Origin: Massilia oculi
GTDB lineage: Bacteria; Pseudomonadota; Gammaproteobacteria; Burkholderiales; Burkholderiaceae_D
Direction of reading: 5' to 3'
DNA length: 64,000 bases
Assembly (NCBI RefSeq): GCF_003143515.1
Contig: NZ_CP029343.1
Coordinates: 3,348,001 to 3,412,000, forward strand
Shown: positions 25,608 to 36,479 of the stretch, piece after piece
How the letters are laid out: every line of letters starts with the position of its first letter
Position numbering within the stretch: position 1 is the stretch's first letter
Translations under genes and position numbers: made by a program
Notes under the pieces: generated by a model
Seen by the model: the letters and a program-made list of their open reading frames with translations, nothing else
Database searches by the model: none
What the model was told of the DNA's origin: nothing

Positions 25608-27089
25608 GTGAACCAGACCCTGGGCCAGAAGCTGTTACGCACCAAATCGGCAGCACGCCATCACGAGGAAACCGCCAGCGTCGGCGTCGCCGGCGCCGTA
25701 CCCGGCCTGCATCGTTCGCTCGGCCTGTTCCCCCTGACCATGATCGGCGTCGGCGCCACGATCGGCACCGGCATCTTCTTCACGATGGTCGAAGCGGTGC
25801 CGAAGGCCGGACCTGCGGTGGTGCTGTCCTTCCTGCTGGCGGCGCTCACCGCCGGCCTGACCGCGCTGTGCTACGCCGAACTGGCCGGCCGCGTCCCGGC
25901 CTCGGGTTCTTCGTATTCCTTCGCCTACGCCACCGTCGGCGAATTCGCGGCCTTCATCGTCGCCGCCTGCCTGCTGCTCGAATACGGGCTGGCGGCCAGC
26001 GCGACCTCGATCGGCTGGTCCGACTACCTGAACAACTTCCTGATGAATGCCTTCAACTGGCAGATACCGGAGCAGTTGCGTTCTCCGATGTTCGTCTCGG
26101 ACCACCATAACGTGACCTTCCATCCGGGGAACATCAACCTGCCGCCGATCCTCCTGGTGATCATGTGCGGCTTCCTGCTGGTGCGCGGCGCCAGGGAGTC
26201 GGCCACCACCAATGCCATCATGGTGATCATCAAGCTGGCGATCCTGGTGTTCTTCGCCGCCATCGCCTTCACCGGCTTCAATGCCGACAACTTCCAGCCT
26301 TTCTTCAATACGAACGAGGCCTCGGGCTATGCCGGCATGGCCGGCGTGACCGCCGCCGCCGGCACCGTGTTCTTCTCCTTCATCGGCCTGGACACCATCG
26401 CCACCGCCGGCGAAGAAGTGAAGGACCCGCGCCGCAACGTACCGATCGGGATCCTGGCCGCCCTGATCATCGTGACCGTGTTCTACATGCTGGTCGCGGT
26501 GGCCGCCATGGGCGCCCAGCCGGCCCATCTGTTCGAGGGCCAGGAGGCCGGCCTGGCGGTGATCCTGCAGAACGTGACCGGCCAGGCCTGGCCGGCGCTG
26601 GTGCTGTCGCTAGGGGCGGTGGTGTCGGTGTTTTCGGTGACCCTAGTGACGATCTACGGCCAGACCCGCATCCTGTACGCGATCAGCCGCGACGGCCTGA
26701 TCCCGCAGGTGTTCCAGAAGGTGAGCGCCCGCACCCAGGCGCCGGTGAAGAACACCATCATCGTGTGCGTGGTGGTGGGCCTGGTGGCCGGCAGCGTCGA
26801 TTCCACCTTCCTGTGGGATATGGTGAGCATGGGCACACTGACCGCCTTCATGGTGGTCTCGATCGCGGTGCCGGTGATCCGCAAGCGCCAGGGAGCGGAT
26901 GCGCCGCCGGGCTTCCGCGTGCCGTTCGGCCCTTACGTGATCCCGGGCCTGTCGGTGCTGGCCTGCCTGTACATCATGAAAGACCTGTCGCCGGCAACCT
27001 TCCGCGTGTTCTTCATCTGGATGGCGGTGGCGGTCGTGGCCTACTTCGCCTACGGCATGCGCAACAGCCGTCTGAACACGGCAAAGTAA
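25608..27089 (+). CDS. APC family amino-acid permease
   Basis: A 493-residue integral membrane transporter with about 12-13 hydrophobic segments. The start of the transport domain, LHRSLGLFPLTMIGVGATIGTG, holds the unwound TM1 motif GxGxxIGTGIF of the amino acid-polyamine-organocation superfamily, most like the cationic amino-acid transporter branch; FIGLDTIATAGEEVKDPRRN is the conserved TM6 to loop region. The GTG at 25608 has GAAGGA upstream. The substrate may be a basic amino acid, which would suit the arginine catabolic cluster, but this is an inference. The acetyltransferase gene follows by 13 nt. Confidence 0.87.
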   Translation: MNQTLGQKLLRTKSAARHHEETASVGVAGAVPGLHRSLGLFPLTMIGVGATIGTGIFFTMVEAVPKAGPAVVLSFLLAALTAGLTALCYAELAGRVPASGSSYSFAYATVGEFAAFIVAACLLLEYGLAASATSIGWSDYLNNFLMNAFNWQIPEQLRSPMFVSDHHNVTFHPGNINLPPILLVIMCGFLLVRGARESATTNAIMVIIKLAILVFFAAIAFTGFNADNFQPFFNTNEASGYAGMAGVTAAAGTVFFSFIGLDTIATAGEEVKDPRRNVPIGILAALIIVTVFYMLVAVAAMGAQPAHLFEGQEAGLAVILQNVTGQAWPALVLSLGAVVSVFSVTLVTIYGQTRILYAISRDGLIPQVFQKVSARTQAPVKNTIIVCVVVGLVAGSVDSTFLWDMVSMGTLTAFMVVSIAVPVIRKRQGADAPPGFRVPFGPYVIPGLSVLACLYIMKDLSPATFRVFFIWMAVAVVAYFAYGMRNSRLNTAK

Positions 27090-27102
27090 GAAAGAGAACT
27101 GC

Positions 27103-27777
27103 GTGGACAAATTCGAACAGCGGCGCGACCGTTTCGCGCTGTTCGACGGCATGGACAGCCCGTCGGTCAACCTGTGCTTCCCGCTCGAATTGCCGGACTT
27201 CCGGCCCTGGTGCAAGGAGCAGGGCCTGGCGCCCTTCCACGTGCTGCTGTGCGCGGTGCTGCGCTCGGTCCTGAAGATCGAGAACTTCCGCTACCGCATC
27301 CACGACGACGAAGTGATCCGCATCGAGCGGCTGATTCCGTCGTTCACCGTCAGGAACCTCAACGACGACCTCAATTTCGCGACCTTCGACTGGTCCGACG
27401 ACCTGCGCGAATTCGTCGCGCGCGGCCGCGCGGCCGGCGTCGAAGCGGCGAACATGACCGGGTTGAACCAGCATTACACCACCCTGTCGCCGCGCGACGC
27501 CAAGGACCAGGTGTTCGTCACCTGCATTCCCTGGCTCGAGTTCACGGCGATCCAGCATCCGACCACGCGCATCGGCCGTTCCGATATTCCCTCGCTGGCC
27601 TGGGGGCGCTTCCGCGACGGCCCAGCCGGCAAGCTCGTGCTGCCATTCTCGGTGCAGGCCCACCACGGCTTCGTCGACGGCTTCCACATCTACCAGCTGG
27701 GCCAGCAGGTAGCAAGCGAGCTGACGGCGATGATGCGTTCTACTGCGCCAGCGGCCGCACATACTCCAGCAGGCTGA
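27103..27777 (+). CDS. Chloramphenicol acetyltransferase-fold protein (CatA-like)
   Basis: A 224-residue protein of CAT length. The C-terminal LPFSVQAHHGFVDGFHIYQL contains the active-site motif HHxxxDG (His187-His188, Asp192) of the CAT trimer family; PSVNLCFPLEL, FRYRIHDDEVIRIERLIPSF and SCIPWLEF-like VTCIPWLEFTAI match the CAT scaffold. It may acetylate chloramphenicol or another substrate; housekeeping relatives of unknown activity exist, so resistance cannot be asserted. GTG 27103 is preceded by AAGAAAGAG. It appears co-transcribed with the permease. Its last 38 bp overlap the end of the convergent hydrolase gene. Confidence 0.8.
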   Translation: MDKFEQRRDRFALFDGMDSPSVNLCFPLELPDFRPWCKEQGLAPFHVLLCAVLRSVLKIENFRYRIHDDEVIRIERLIPSFTVRNLNDDLNFATFDWSDDLREFVARGRAAGVEAANMTGLNQHYTTLSPRDAKDQVFVTCIPWLEFTAIQHPTTRIGRSDIPSLAWGRFRDGPAGKLVLPFSVQAHHGFVDGFHIYQLGQQVASELTAMMRSTAPAAAHTPAG

Positions 27778-28834
27778 CCAGGGTCTTGCCCGGCTCTTCC
27801 CATGGCGCCATGTGCGCCGAACGCTCGAACCAGACCGCCCGCTTCGACGGCGCCTTCACCTGCGCCAGCCAGGCTTCAAGCGGTGCGGTCGGCGTCGTAT
27901 AGTCGTGGCGGCCCAGGAACATCACGACGGGCACCGGGAATTCCTTCACCTTCGAGTAGTCGACCTCGACGAATTCCGGCAACAGGCGGCCCAGCGTGAG
28001 CAGGCTGCCGGCGTCGATGGCCTTGACCTGGTCCATCGTGTAGTCGGGCGAGAGCAGCGGGCCCTTGAAGAAATACGTCGATTCGCTGCGCCAGGCCGAC
28101 AGCCCGCCGTAGTGCTGCGGCCACTTGCGCGCGGCCACGATGCGCTCGCGCGTGATCGGCTGGTTGCCGGGATAGGGCGCGATGGCCTGCAGCTCCTTCA
28201 ATGCTTCCCTGTCGTCGTGGATGCGCGCCTGTTCCAGCGCATATTCGAAGCTGATGCGTTCATTTTCGCGCACGCTGATCACCTGGCCGATGCCGACGTA
28301 GGCGTGGAACAGGTCGGGACGTTTCAACGACGCCGCCATCGAGATCACGGTGCCCCAGCTGTGCGCCATCAGCACCAGCTTCTGCTGGCCGTAGCGCCCG
28401 CGCAGGTGTTCGGCGACCTCGATCAGGTCGTCGACGTAGCGCTCGATGCGGATCGTCTCGCCCACGATGGCGGGATCGGTCTCGCCATAGCTCTTGCCGG
28501 CGCCGCGCTGGTCGTAGTTGGCGACCGTGAAGAATTCCTCGATCGGGCGCTGGAACTGCCACATGGTCGGCGTGATGGGCGAGGCCGGGCCGCCGTGCAC
28601 GAACAGGATCATCGGGTTGGCGCGGTCCTGGCCGCGCACATTGATCCATTGGTCGATGCCGCCGATGCGGGTTTTATAGGAATCCTGCACGCCGCGCGGC
28701 GCCACGATGCGCTGCAGGTCTTCGACCGCGGCGCGGGCGCCGGCCAGCCGCTTCGCGTCGATATTGTCCTGTGCGGCGGCGCTCCCGCACAGCATGCCCA
28801 GCGCGGCCAGGCAGCAGATCAGGGTGTTCTTCAT
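27740..28834 (-). CDS. Secreted alpha/beta hydrolase (S33-like)
   Basis: A 364-residue protein with a signal peptide (MKNTLICCLAALGMLCGSAAAQ) and an alpha/beta hydrolase domain. Oxyanion motif FVHGGPASP at 78-86, DQRGAGKS at 108-115, nucleophile Ser159 in AHSWGT, acid in GRHD and His in RSAHMAPWEE. The HGGP/DQRGAGKS pattern is that of proline iminopeptidase-type S33 enzymes; the substrate is unknown. Its end overlaps the convergent acetyltransferase gene by 38 bp. Confidence 0.85.
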   Translation of the reverse strand: MKNTLICCLAALGMLCGSAAAQDNIDAKRLAGARAAVEDLQRIVAPRGVQDSYKTRIGGIDQWINVRGQDRANPMILFVHGGPASPITPTMWQFQRPIEEFFTVANYDQRGAGKSYGETDPAIVGETIRIERYVDDLIEVAEHLRGRYGQQKLVLMAHSWGTVISMAASLKRPDLFHAYVGIGQVISVRENERISFEYALEQARIHDDREALKELQAIAPYPGNQPITRERIVAARKWPQHYGGLSAWRSESTYFFKGPLLSPDYTMDQVKAIDAGSLLTLGRLLPEFVEVDYSKVKEFPVPVVMFLGRHDYTTPTAPLEAWLAQVKAPSKRAVWFERSAHMAPWEEPGKTLVSLLEYVRPLAQ

Positions 28835-28943
28835 CTCGCTCTCCCATCGTTTCGTGCATTCAGTCTAGCGAGCGCACAGCGCTCGGTCGCGGCGATCGCG
28901 ACAGACGGGCAAATCCGGGGAATGACCGGTACAAAACCCCATG

Positions 28944-28975
28944 AAAAAGGCCGCGCCCCTTGCGGTGGCGCGGCC
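28944..28975 (-). terminator. Terminator after the S46 peptidase gene
   Basis: On the minus strand GGCCGCGC (28975-28968), an 11-nt loop, GCGCGGCC (28956-28949) and five T (28948-28944). Confidence 0.85.
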
Positions 28976-28995
28976 TTCGGAAGAGAAAAGAACGA

Positions 28996-31155
<2,160 letters not shown>

Positions 31156-31298
31156 GCGCGTGATCTGGTTGGGAAGGGATACTCGGATTGGAAAGCGTCC
31201 ATGAGTATCGTTAATCCCATGATGGATCGTCAACCGCTATTTCGAGTGCGCAATCAAAAACCCTTTGTTCGTCGAATGACCGTGTTTTGTTCCATTCG

Positions 31299-32576
31299 CT
31301 ACAGTTGCTTGTCCACCAGCGATGCCGCCCAGGTCGTCAGGCGCTGCCACCACGACCGCTTGGCAAACTTATGCTCGGTCATCGGCGTGGCGCGGGCCCA
31401 GTCTTCCTCGTAGATCTCGCTCATCCGCGCGGCGAAGTCTTCGTCCATCACGTTCAGGTTGGCCTCGTCGTTGATGCTGAACGAGCGGTTGTCGAAGTTG
31501 GTCGAGCCGACCGACACCAGCAGCTTGTCGACGATCAGCGTCTTGACGTGGTACATGGTCGGCTTGTATTCCGAGATCTGCACGCCGGCATCGAGCAGTT
31601 CCGGCCAGCGGTCGCGCGAGGCGGCCTTGACCAGGTCCGAATCGATGATCGGGCCCGGCGTGATCAGGCGCACGCGCACGCCACGCTTGGCGGCCGCGAT
31701 CAGGGTGCGGACGGTCAGGTCGTCCGGGACGAAATACGCTGCCGACAGATCGATCGTCTCGCGTGCGGCGGTGATCGACATCAGGTACATCAGGTGCATG
31801 CTCTCGCTGCCGCCGGTCGGTGAGCTCGAGAACATTTGCGCGGGCATCGTGCCCTTCGGCTCCAGCGCCGGGAAGTAGTCGGGGCCGTCGAGCACCACGC
31901 CGGTGGCCTTGAACCAGTTGTCGTTGAACACCGCCTGGATCTGTCCGACGACCGGGCCTTCCACGCGGAAGTGGCTGTCGCGCCAGTGTTCTTCGTCCTC
32001 GGCATTGCCGCGCCACTGGTCGGCGATGCCGACCCCGCCCGTGAAACCGATCTTGCCGTCGATGACCAGCAGCTTGCGGTGGGTGCGGTTGTTCATGCGC
32101 GCCAGCTTCCACCAGACCGGCTTGTGATAACGCTGCACGCGCACGCCGGCCTTCTTCATTTCGTCCACCAGCGCATTGTCCATCTTCATGCTGCCCATGA
32201 AGTCGAGCATGACGTGGACCTTCACGCCGGCGCGGGCGCGCTCGGACAGCGCTTCGGAAAATTCCTTGCCGATCGATTCCGACCAGTAGATATAGGTTTC
32301 CAGCGTGATCGACTTTTCCGCCTGGCGGATCGCGGCCAGCATGGCCGGGAAGATCTGGTCGCCATTGACCAGCACATCGACCTTGTTACCTTCGAGAATG
32401 GGCGGCCCCAGCAGGACCCCCATCGAGCGGCGGAATTGCGGGTCGCGGGTATCGTACTGCCGCGTCAGCTGCCGCTCGATCTGTTTTTCGCTCGGCATGA
32501 AGTTCAGCGCGAGGACGCCGAGTACCAGCGTCGCGGCGATCGTGATCAACACTGTCCAGAACATTTTTGAGCTCAT
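31299..32576 (-). CDS. Phospholipase D-family protein (cardiolipin synthase-like)
   Basis: A 425-residue protein with one N-terminal membrane helix (about 5-26) and two HKD motifs: THRKLLVIDGKIGFTGG (His166, Lys168, Asp173) and YHVKTLIVDKLLVSVGSTNF (His343, Lys345, Asp350). This is the layout of ClsB/ClsC-like phosphatidyltransferases, which make cardiolipin at the inner membrane. ATG 32576 was preferred; GTG 32588 and ATG 32564 are possible and no Shine-Dalgarno decides. Confidence 0.87.
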   Translation of the reverse strand: MSSKMFWTVLITIAATLVLGVLALNFMPSEKQIERQLTRQYDTRDPQFRRSMGVLLGPPILEGNKVDVLVNGDQIFPAMLAAIRQAEKSITLETYIYWSESIGKEFSEALSERARAGVKVHVMLDFMGSMKMDNALVDEMKKAGVRVQRYHKPVWWKLARMNNRTHRKLLVIDGKIGFTGGVGIADQWRGNAEDEEHWRDSHFRVEGPVVGQIQAVFNDNWFKATGVVLDGPDYFPALEPKGTMPAQMFSSSPTGGSESMHLMYLMSITAARETIDLSAAYFVPDDLTVRTLIAAAKRGVRVRLITPGPIIDSDLVKAASRDRWPELLDAGVQISEYKPTMYHVKTLIVDKLLVSVGSTNFDNRSFSINDEANLNVMDEDFAARMSEIYEEDWARATPMTEHKFAKRSWWQRLTTWAASLVDKQL

Positions 32577-32592
32577 CAATAAAACCACAGAG

Positions 32593-32624
32593 GAAAAAAA
32601 ACCAACGCCGTGGCGTTGGTTTTT
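32593..32624. terminator. Bidirectional terminator-like hairpin
   Basis: ACCAACGCC (32601-32609) pairs with GGCGTTGGT (32612-32620). The minus strand continues with eight T, so it most likely ends the GlsB-type gene transcript. It lies 17 nt upstream of the phospholipase start codon and separates the two genes. Confidence 0.8.
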
Positions 32625-32645
32625 ACGATTGACTACTCGATCGCA

Positions 32646-32915
32646 TTAACGAACGCGGCCGCGACGCAGCAGGTTGACGATGGCCAGCAGGATTACCGCG
32701 CCCAGGAACGAGACCAGGAGCGAAGCGACGCTGAAGTCGTCCGAGTTGATGGTGCCGGTGCCGAACAGCGGCGACAGCAGCCAGCCGCCCAGGAAGGCGC
32801 CGACGATACCCACCACGACGTTAAGAATGATGCCCTGCTCTGCGTCGGTCTTCATGACCATGCTGGCGAGCCAGCCAAGGATGCCGCCGACGACGATCCA
32901 GATGATGAATAACAT
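32646..32915 (-). CDS. GlsB/YeaQ/YmgE family stress-response membrane protein
   Basis: An 89-residue protein with three hydrophobic segments and the family signatures WIVVGGILGWLASMVM, GIILNVVVGIVGAFLGGWL and VSFLGAVILLAIVNLLRR. Members (transglycosylase-associated protein family) are small inner-membrane proteins induced by stress; their biochemical activity is unknown. It is divergent from the glycine-zipper stress protein at 33204 with 288 bp between them, in which I see no further gene. Confidence 0.9.
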   Translation of the reverse strand: MLFIIWIVVGGILGWLASMVMKTDAEQGIILNVVVGIVGAFLGGWLLSPLFGTGTINSDDFSVASLLVSFLGAVILLAIVNLLRRGRVR

Positions 32916-33203
32916 GGTGCTTCCTCCTCAAGTTGAAAGACATACCCCAGGCCCAACGAATGCCGTGACCATGGGAAAAAGTCTAAAGATGCTGCCCCAT
33001 CAGGTCGGTGCGGCAACTCACGTTAGATAGCGTTTTTGCATCGCTGTTCATGCCCCGGTTCGCCGCCCCGGCGCAAATCTGCTCGTCTCCGCGCAGGGTG
33101 CGTCATCGAACAGAGCCATATGCGATCGGGGCATAAGGTGGACCTCCCTGGCAGCGCCGCTGCGACAGCGCCTGGCCACCCCAACTATCAGAAAGGATTC
33201 GTC

Positions 33204-34526
33204 ATGAGCAGCTACGATACCAACCGTCAGACCCAGAACCAGCGCATGGTCACCGGCCTGTTCCCCGACCGCGCCAGCGCCGAGCGCGCCTATGGAACCG
33301 TGTCCGACCGCGGCTATGGCCGCGACGACGTCAACCTGATGATGTCCGACTCCACGCGCCAGACCCACTTCGCCGACAAGGATACGGAACTGGGCAGCAA
33401 GGCGGCAGAAGGCGCCGGCATCGGTGCGGGTATCGGTGGCACCATCGGAGCCGTGCTGGCCGGCATCGCCGCCGTGGGCACGACGCTGGTGCTGCCGGGC
33501 CTGGGTGTCGTGGTCGCAGGTCCCCTGGCGGCGGCCCTGGCCGGCGCGGGCGCGGGCGGCATCACCGGTGGTCTCATCGGCGCACTGATCGGCGCCGGCA
33601 TTCCCGAAGAGCGCGCTGCGCACTACGAAGAAGGCATCAAGAACGGCGGTATCCTGATGGGCGTGCATGCGCGCTCCGATGAAGACGCGGCCCACATCCA
33701 GGAAAACTGGACCAAGCAGGGCGGCTCGCACGTGATCGGCGCCGGCCTGGGCATCGCTGGCGGCGCCGCGCTGGGCGCCACGGTCGGCACCGTTGCCGGT
33801 CCGATCGGCACCGTGGCCGGCGCCGTGGTTGGCGGCGTGGCGGGCGGCATCGCCGGCAAGGGCGTGGGCGAAGTGGTCAATCCGAAGGCCGGCGACGACC
33901 TGGCCGAACACCACCTGGCCAAGGGCGTGGGCGCCGGTTCCGGCGCGGCCGCCGGTGCCGCGGTCGGCGCCGTGGGCGGTCCGATCGGGATGGCGGCGGG
34001 CGCCGTGGTCGGCGGCCTGGCCGGCGGCGCGGCCGGCCGTGGCGTGGGCGAGGTCGTCAATCCGAAGTCCACCGACGAGCTGCACGACCACAACCTGGCG
34101 CAGGGCGTGGGCGCCGGCGGCGGCGCGACCGCGGGTGCGATCATCGGCGCCGCGGCCGGCCCACTCGGCGTGGCCGCGGGCGCGGCGATCGGCGGCCTGG
34201 CGGGCGGCGCGGCCGGCAAGGGCGTCGGCCACATGGTCAATCCGCACGAGGAAAACGAGTACTGGCGCACCCAGTACCAGACCCAGCCTTATTACACGCC
34301 GGGCTACACCTACGACGACTACGCGCCGGCCTATGCGCTGGGCTACAACAGCTACGGCAAATACGATGGCGGCTATGACGCCAACGAAAGCCACCTGGCC
34401 GGCGAATGGGAACGCTCGAAGGGCAACTCGCGCCTGAAGTGGGACCAGGCCAAGTCGGCGACCCGCGCCGGCTGGCACCGCGTCGAGCGCGCCATTCCGG
34501 GTGATTTCGATCGCGACGGCCGTTGA
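33204..34526 (+). CDS. General-stress-like protein with three glycine-zipper repeats
   Basis: A 440-residue protein. The N-terminus (MVTGLFPDRASAERAYGTVSDRGYGRDDVNLMM, residues ~15-47) resembles the YflT/general stress protein 17M domain. The middle has alternating Gly-Ala helices, including a region about 70-130 and three consecutive ~58-residue units each ending in GKGVGEVVNP or GRGVGEVVNP or GKGVGHMVNP followed by an acidic linker (for example AGDDLAEHHLAKGVGAG). Glycine zippers suggest membrane insertion or self-association. The C-terminus is Tyr-rich (YQTQPYYTPGYTYDDY). ATG 33204 has AAAGGA upstream. Function unknown. Confidence 0.75.
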   Translation: MSSYDTNRQTQNQRMVTGLFPDRASAERAYGTVSDRGYGRDDVNLMMSDSTRQTHFADKDTELGSKAAEGAGIGAGIGGTIGAVLAGIAAVGTTLVLPGLGVVVAGPLAAALAGAGAGGITGGLIGALIGAGIPEERAAHYEEGIKNGGILMGVHARSDEDAAHIQENWTKQGGSHVIGAGLGIAGGAALGATVGTVAGPIGTVAGAVVGGVAGGIAGKGVGEVVNPKAGDDLAEHHLAKGVGAGSGAAAGAAVGAVGGPIGMAAGAVVGGLAGGAAGRGVGEVVNPKSTDELHDHNLAQGVGAGGGATAGAIIGAAAGPLGVAAGAAIGGLAGGAAGKGVGHMVNPHEENEYWRTQYQTQPYYTPGYTYDDYAPAYALGYNSYGKYDGGYDANESHLAGEWERSKGNSRLKWDQAKSATRAGWHRVERAIPGDFDRDGR

Positions 34527-34572
34527 TCGCACGCGTGGACGGCAAAGCCGTCCACGCTACTGGTGAAACGGA

Positions 34573-34606
34573 AAAAGCCCCGCCGGTTCGCGCCGGCGGG
34601 GCTTTT
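34573..34606. terminator. Bidirectional terminator between convergent genes
   Basis: GCCCCGCCGG (34577-34586), loop TTCGCG, CCGGCGGGGC (34593-34602), with A-run before and TTTT after. It can end both the stress-protein transcript (plus) and the yceI operon (minus). Confidence 0.88.
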
Positions 34607-34622
34607 CATATGGCTCGATCGA

Positions 34623-35192
34623 TCAGCGCTTGACGGCTTCGACCTGGATCGCCAGCTTCACTTCCGGCGAGAAGTTCGGCAGGCCGAAGCTGATGCCGAA
34701 GTCGTCGCGCTTGAAGGTGCCCACCACGTCGGCGCCGCAGGCTTCCTTCTTCAGCATCGGGTGCATGATGCACTTGAACTTGTTGATCTGCAGCGTCAGC
34801 GGCTTGGTCACGCCGTGCAGGGTCAGCTCGCCGTCGACCGAGGTCGGCACGTCGCCGGTGTACTTGATCGACTTCGACTTGAAGGTCGCGGTCGGGTACT
34901 TGGCGGCGTCGAAGATGTCCGGCTTCTTGGCGTGCTCGTTCATCTTGTCGTGGCCGAAGTCGATGCTGTTGATGTCGACGGTGATGTCCAGCGAGCCGGT
35001 CTTGGCTTCGCGGTCCAGGGTCACGGTGCCGCTCGACTTGTTGAACTTGCCGCGCCATACCGACAGGCCCATGTGGTCGGCTTCGAAACTCGGATAGGTG
35101 TGGTTCGGCTCGATGTCGTAGGTGACCGGCGCGGCGAAGGCGGTGCTGGCGGCGAGGGCGGCGGCGGCCGCGATCAGGTGCTTGATCTTCAT
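34623..35192 (-). CDS. YceI family periplasmic protein (1)
   Basis: A 189-residue protein with a signal peptide ([20 protein letters not shown]) and the YceI lipocalin-like fold: [71 protein letters not shown] and [19 protein letters not shown]. YceI proteins bind polyisoprenoid-like lipids in the periplasm and are often paired with cytochrome b561. Two cysteines (KCIMHP, KEACGAD) may form a disulphide. It is the third gene of the b561-yceI-yceI operon, 37 nt after the second. Confidence 0.92.
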   Translation of the reverse strand: MKIKHLIAAAAALAASTAFAAPVTYDIEPNHTYPSFEADHMGLSVWRGKFNKSSGTVTLDREAKTGSLDITVDINSIDFGHDKMNEHAKKPDIFDAAKYPTATFKSKSIKYTGDVPTSVDGELTLHGVTKPLTLQINKFKCIMHPMLKKEACGADVVGTFKRDDFGISFGLPNFSPEVKLAIQVEAVKR

Positions 35193-35229
35193 GTGGTGAT
35201 GTCCCTTGTGAGTGTGGTGGTGGTAAAAC

Positions 35230-35784
35230 TTACGGCGCCGCGGTGACGCGGAACTTGATGACGACTTCATCGGCGACCATGCTCGTGTCCTTCCACTCGC
35301 CTTCGCCGATGTTGAAGGCCAGCCGCCTGATCGGCAGCTGTCCCTCGAATACCTGTTTGCCGCCTTCGGCCCTGACCGCGAGCGGGAAGGTGACGTCGGC
35401 GGTTTTTCCCTTCAGGGTCAGCTTGCCCGACACGTTCAGCTTGCCGGCGCCGGCCGGGGCAATGCTGGTGGACACGAAGCTGGCCTTCGGGAATTGCGCG
35501 GAATTGAACCATTCCTTCTTGGCGACTTCCTTGTTGTACATCGGGTCGCCGATGTCGAAGCTGGCGGTATTGATCGCGACGCTGGCTTTCGATGCGGCCG
35601 GCTTGGCCGCGTCGTAGTCGATGGCGGCGCTGAAGCTGCGGAACGGCGCCTCGACCGGCACGTTCATCTGCTTGAACACGGCCGAGACGCTGCTCTTGGC
35701 CGGATCGGTCTTGAGCGGGACGGCAATGGCGATGGCGCTGGCGCCGACCAGGGTCGCAACCAGCAAGGCCTTGAATGGTTTCAT
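35230..35784 (-). CDS. YceI family periplasmic protein (2)
   Basis: A 184-residue, more divergent YceI. The signal peptide [21 protein letters not shown] is followed by [54 protein letters not shown] and [18 protein letters not shown]. The start ATG 35784 overlaps the cytochrome b561 stop (ATGA), so the pair is coupled. The two YceI paralogues in one operon may bind different isoprenoid ligands (inference). Confidence 0.92.
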   Translation of the reverse strand: MKPFKALLVATLVGASAIAIAVPLKTDPAKSSVSAVFKQMNVPVEAPFRSFSAAIDYDAAKPAASKASVAINTASFDIGDPMYNKEVAKKEWFNSAQFPKASFVSTSIAPAGAGKLNVSGKLTLKGKTADVTFPLAVRAEGGKQVFEGQLPIRRLAFNIGEGEWKDTSMVADEVVIKFRVTAAP

Positions 35785-36329
35785 CGTTTTTCCTTCGGGG
35801 TAGGGATGGGGAGCATGCGCTGCATCACGCCGTCGCGGTCGACCAGCAGGTGCTTGAAGGCGGCCAGCACGTGCAGGGCGACCAGGCCGGCCAGCAGCAT
35901 ATTGAGCCAGTAGTGCACACCGCGCAGCACGGCGCGCAGCTCGGGATCGGGACCGATCAGCACCGGCAGCGGGATTTCGCCGAAATACACGACCGGGAAG
36001 CCGGCCGCCAGGCTGAAGAAATATCCCGACAGCGGCACCGCGAACATCAGCACGTACAGCAGGACGTGCAGGCCGTGGGCGGCGCCGCGCTGCCAGGCCG
36101 GCATGTCGTCGACGTATCGCGGCGGGTGGTTGAACAGGCGCCACAGAAGGCGCAGCGCGGCCAGGCCGAGCACGGTCACGCCGGCCCATTTGTGCCAATT
36201 GGTGTAGCGGATCTTGGCCATGCTGATACCCTGGATATCGGTCATGACCAGGCCAAGCGTGAACGTGCCGATGATGGCGATGGCGATCAGCCAGTGCAGC
36301 ACGATTGCGGGCATCGTATAACGGCGCAT
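35781..36329 (-). CDS. Cytochrome b561 family protein
   Basis: A 182-residue inner-membrane dihaem cytochrome with four helices. Histidines in the helices, His12 (PAIVLHWLIA), His46 (NWHKWAG), His139 (GVHYWLN) and His153 (ALHVLAAFKH), are the expected haem ligands. It probably moves electrons from the quinone pool to a periplasmic acceptor; the linked YceI proteins are a common partner. First gene of the operon. Confidence 0.92.
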   Translation of the reverse strand: MRRYTMPAIVLHWLIAIAIIGTFTLGLVMTDIQGISMAKIRYTNWHKWAGVTVLGLAALRLLWRLFNHPPRYVDDMPAWQRGAAHGLHVLLYVLMFAVPLSGYFFSLAAGFPVVYFGEIPLPVLIGPDPELRAVLRGVHYWLNMLLAGLVALHVLAAFKHLLVDRDGVMQRMLPIPTPKEKR

Positions 36330-36353
36330 ATTGTCTCTAGGTAACTAGTACGA

Positions 36354-36365
36354 GTTAGAACTAAC
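36354..36365 (-). promoter_or_regulatory. Palindromic operator candidate before cytochrome b561
   Basis: GTTAGAACTAAC is a perfect inverted repeat (GTTAG, AA, CTAAC). It lies just downstream of an extended -10 box on the minus strand (TGCTATAGT, about 36379-36371), that is, over the predicted transcription start, and next to a second imperfect palindrome (GTAACTAGTAC). The position fits a repressor site. Confidence 0.45.
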
Positions 36366-36479
36366 CAACTATAGCAAAAAAGCGGTCACCGTGCTGCAGA
36401 GCTCGAATTTCTGTCGCAAACACTAGCACGGACTTGTGAAAGATGCACCATCGGGCTCGGCAGAATGTAAAATTCGGTC

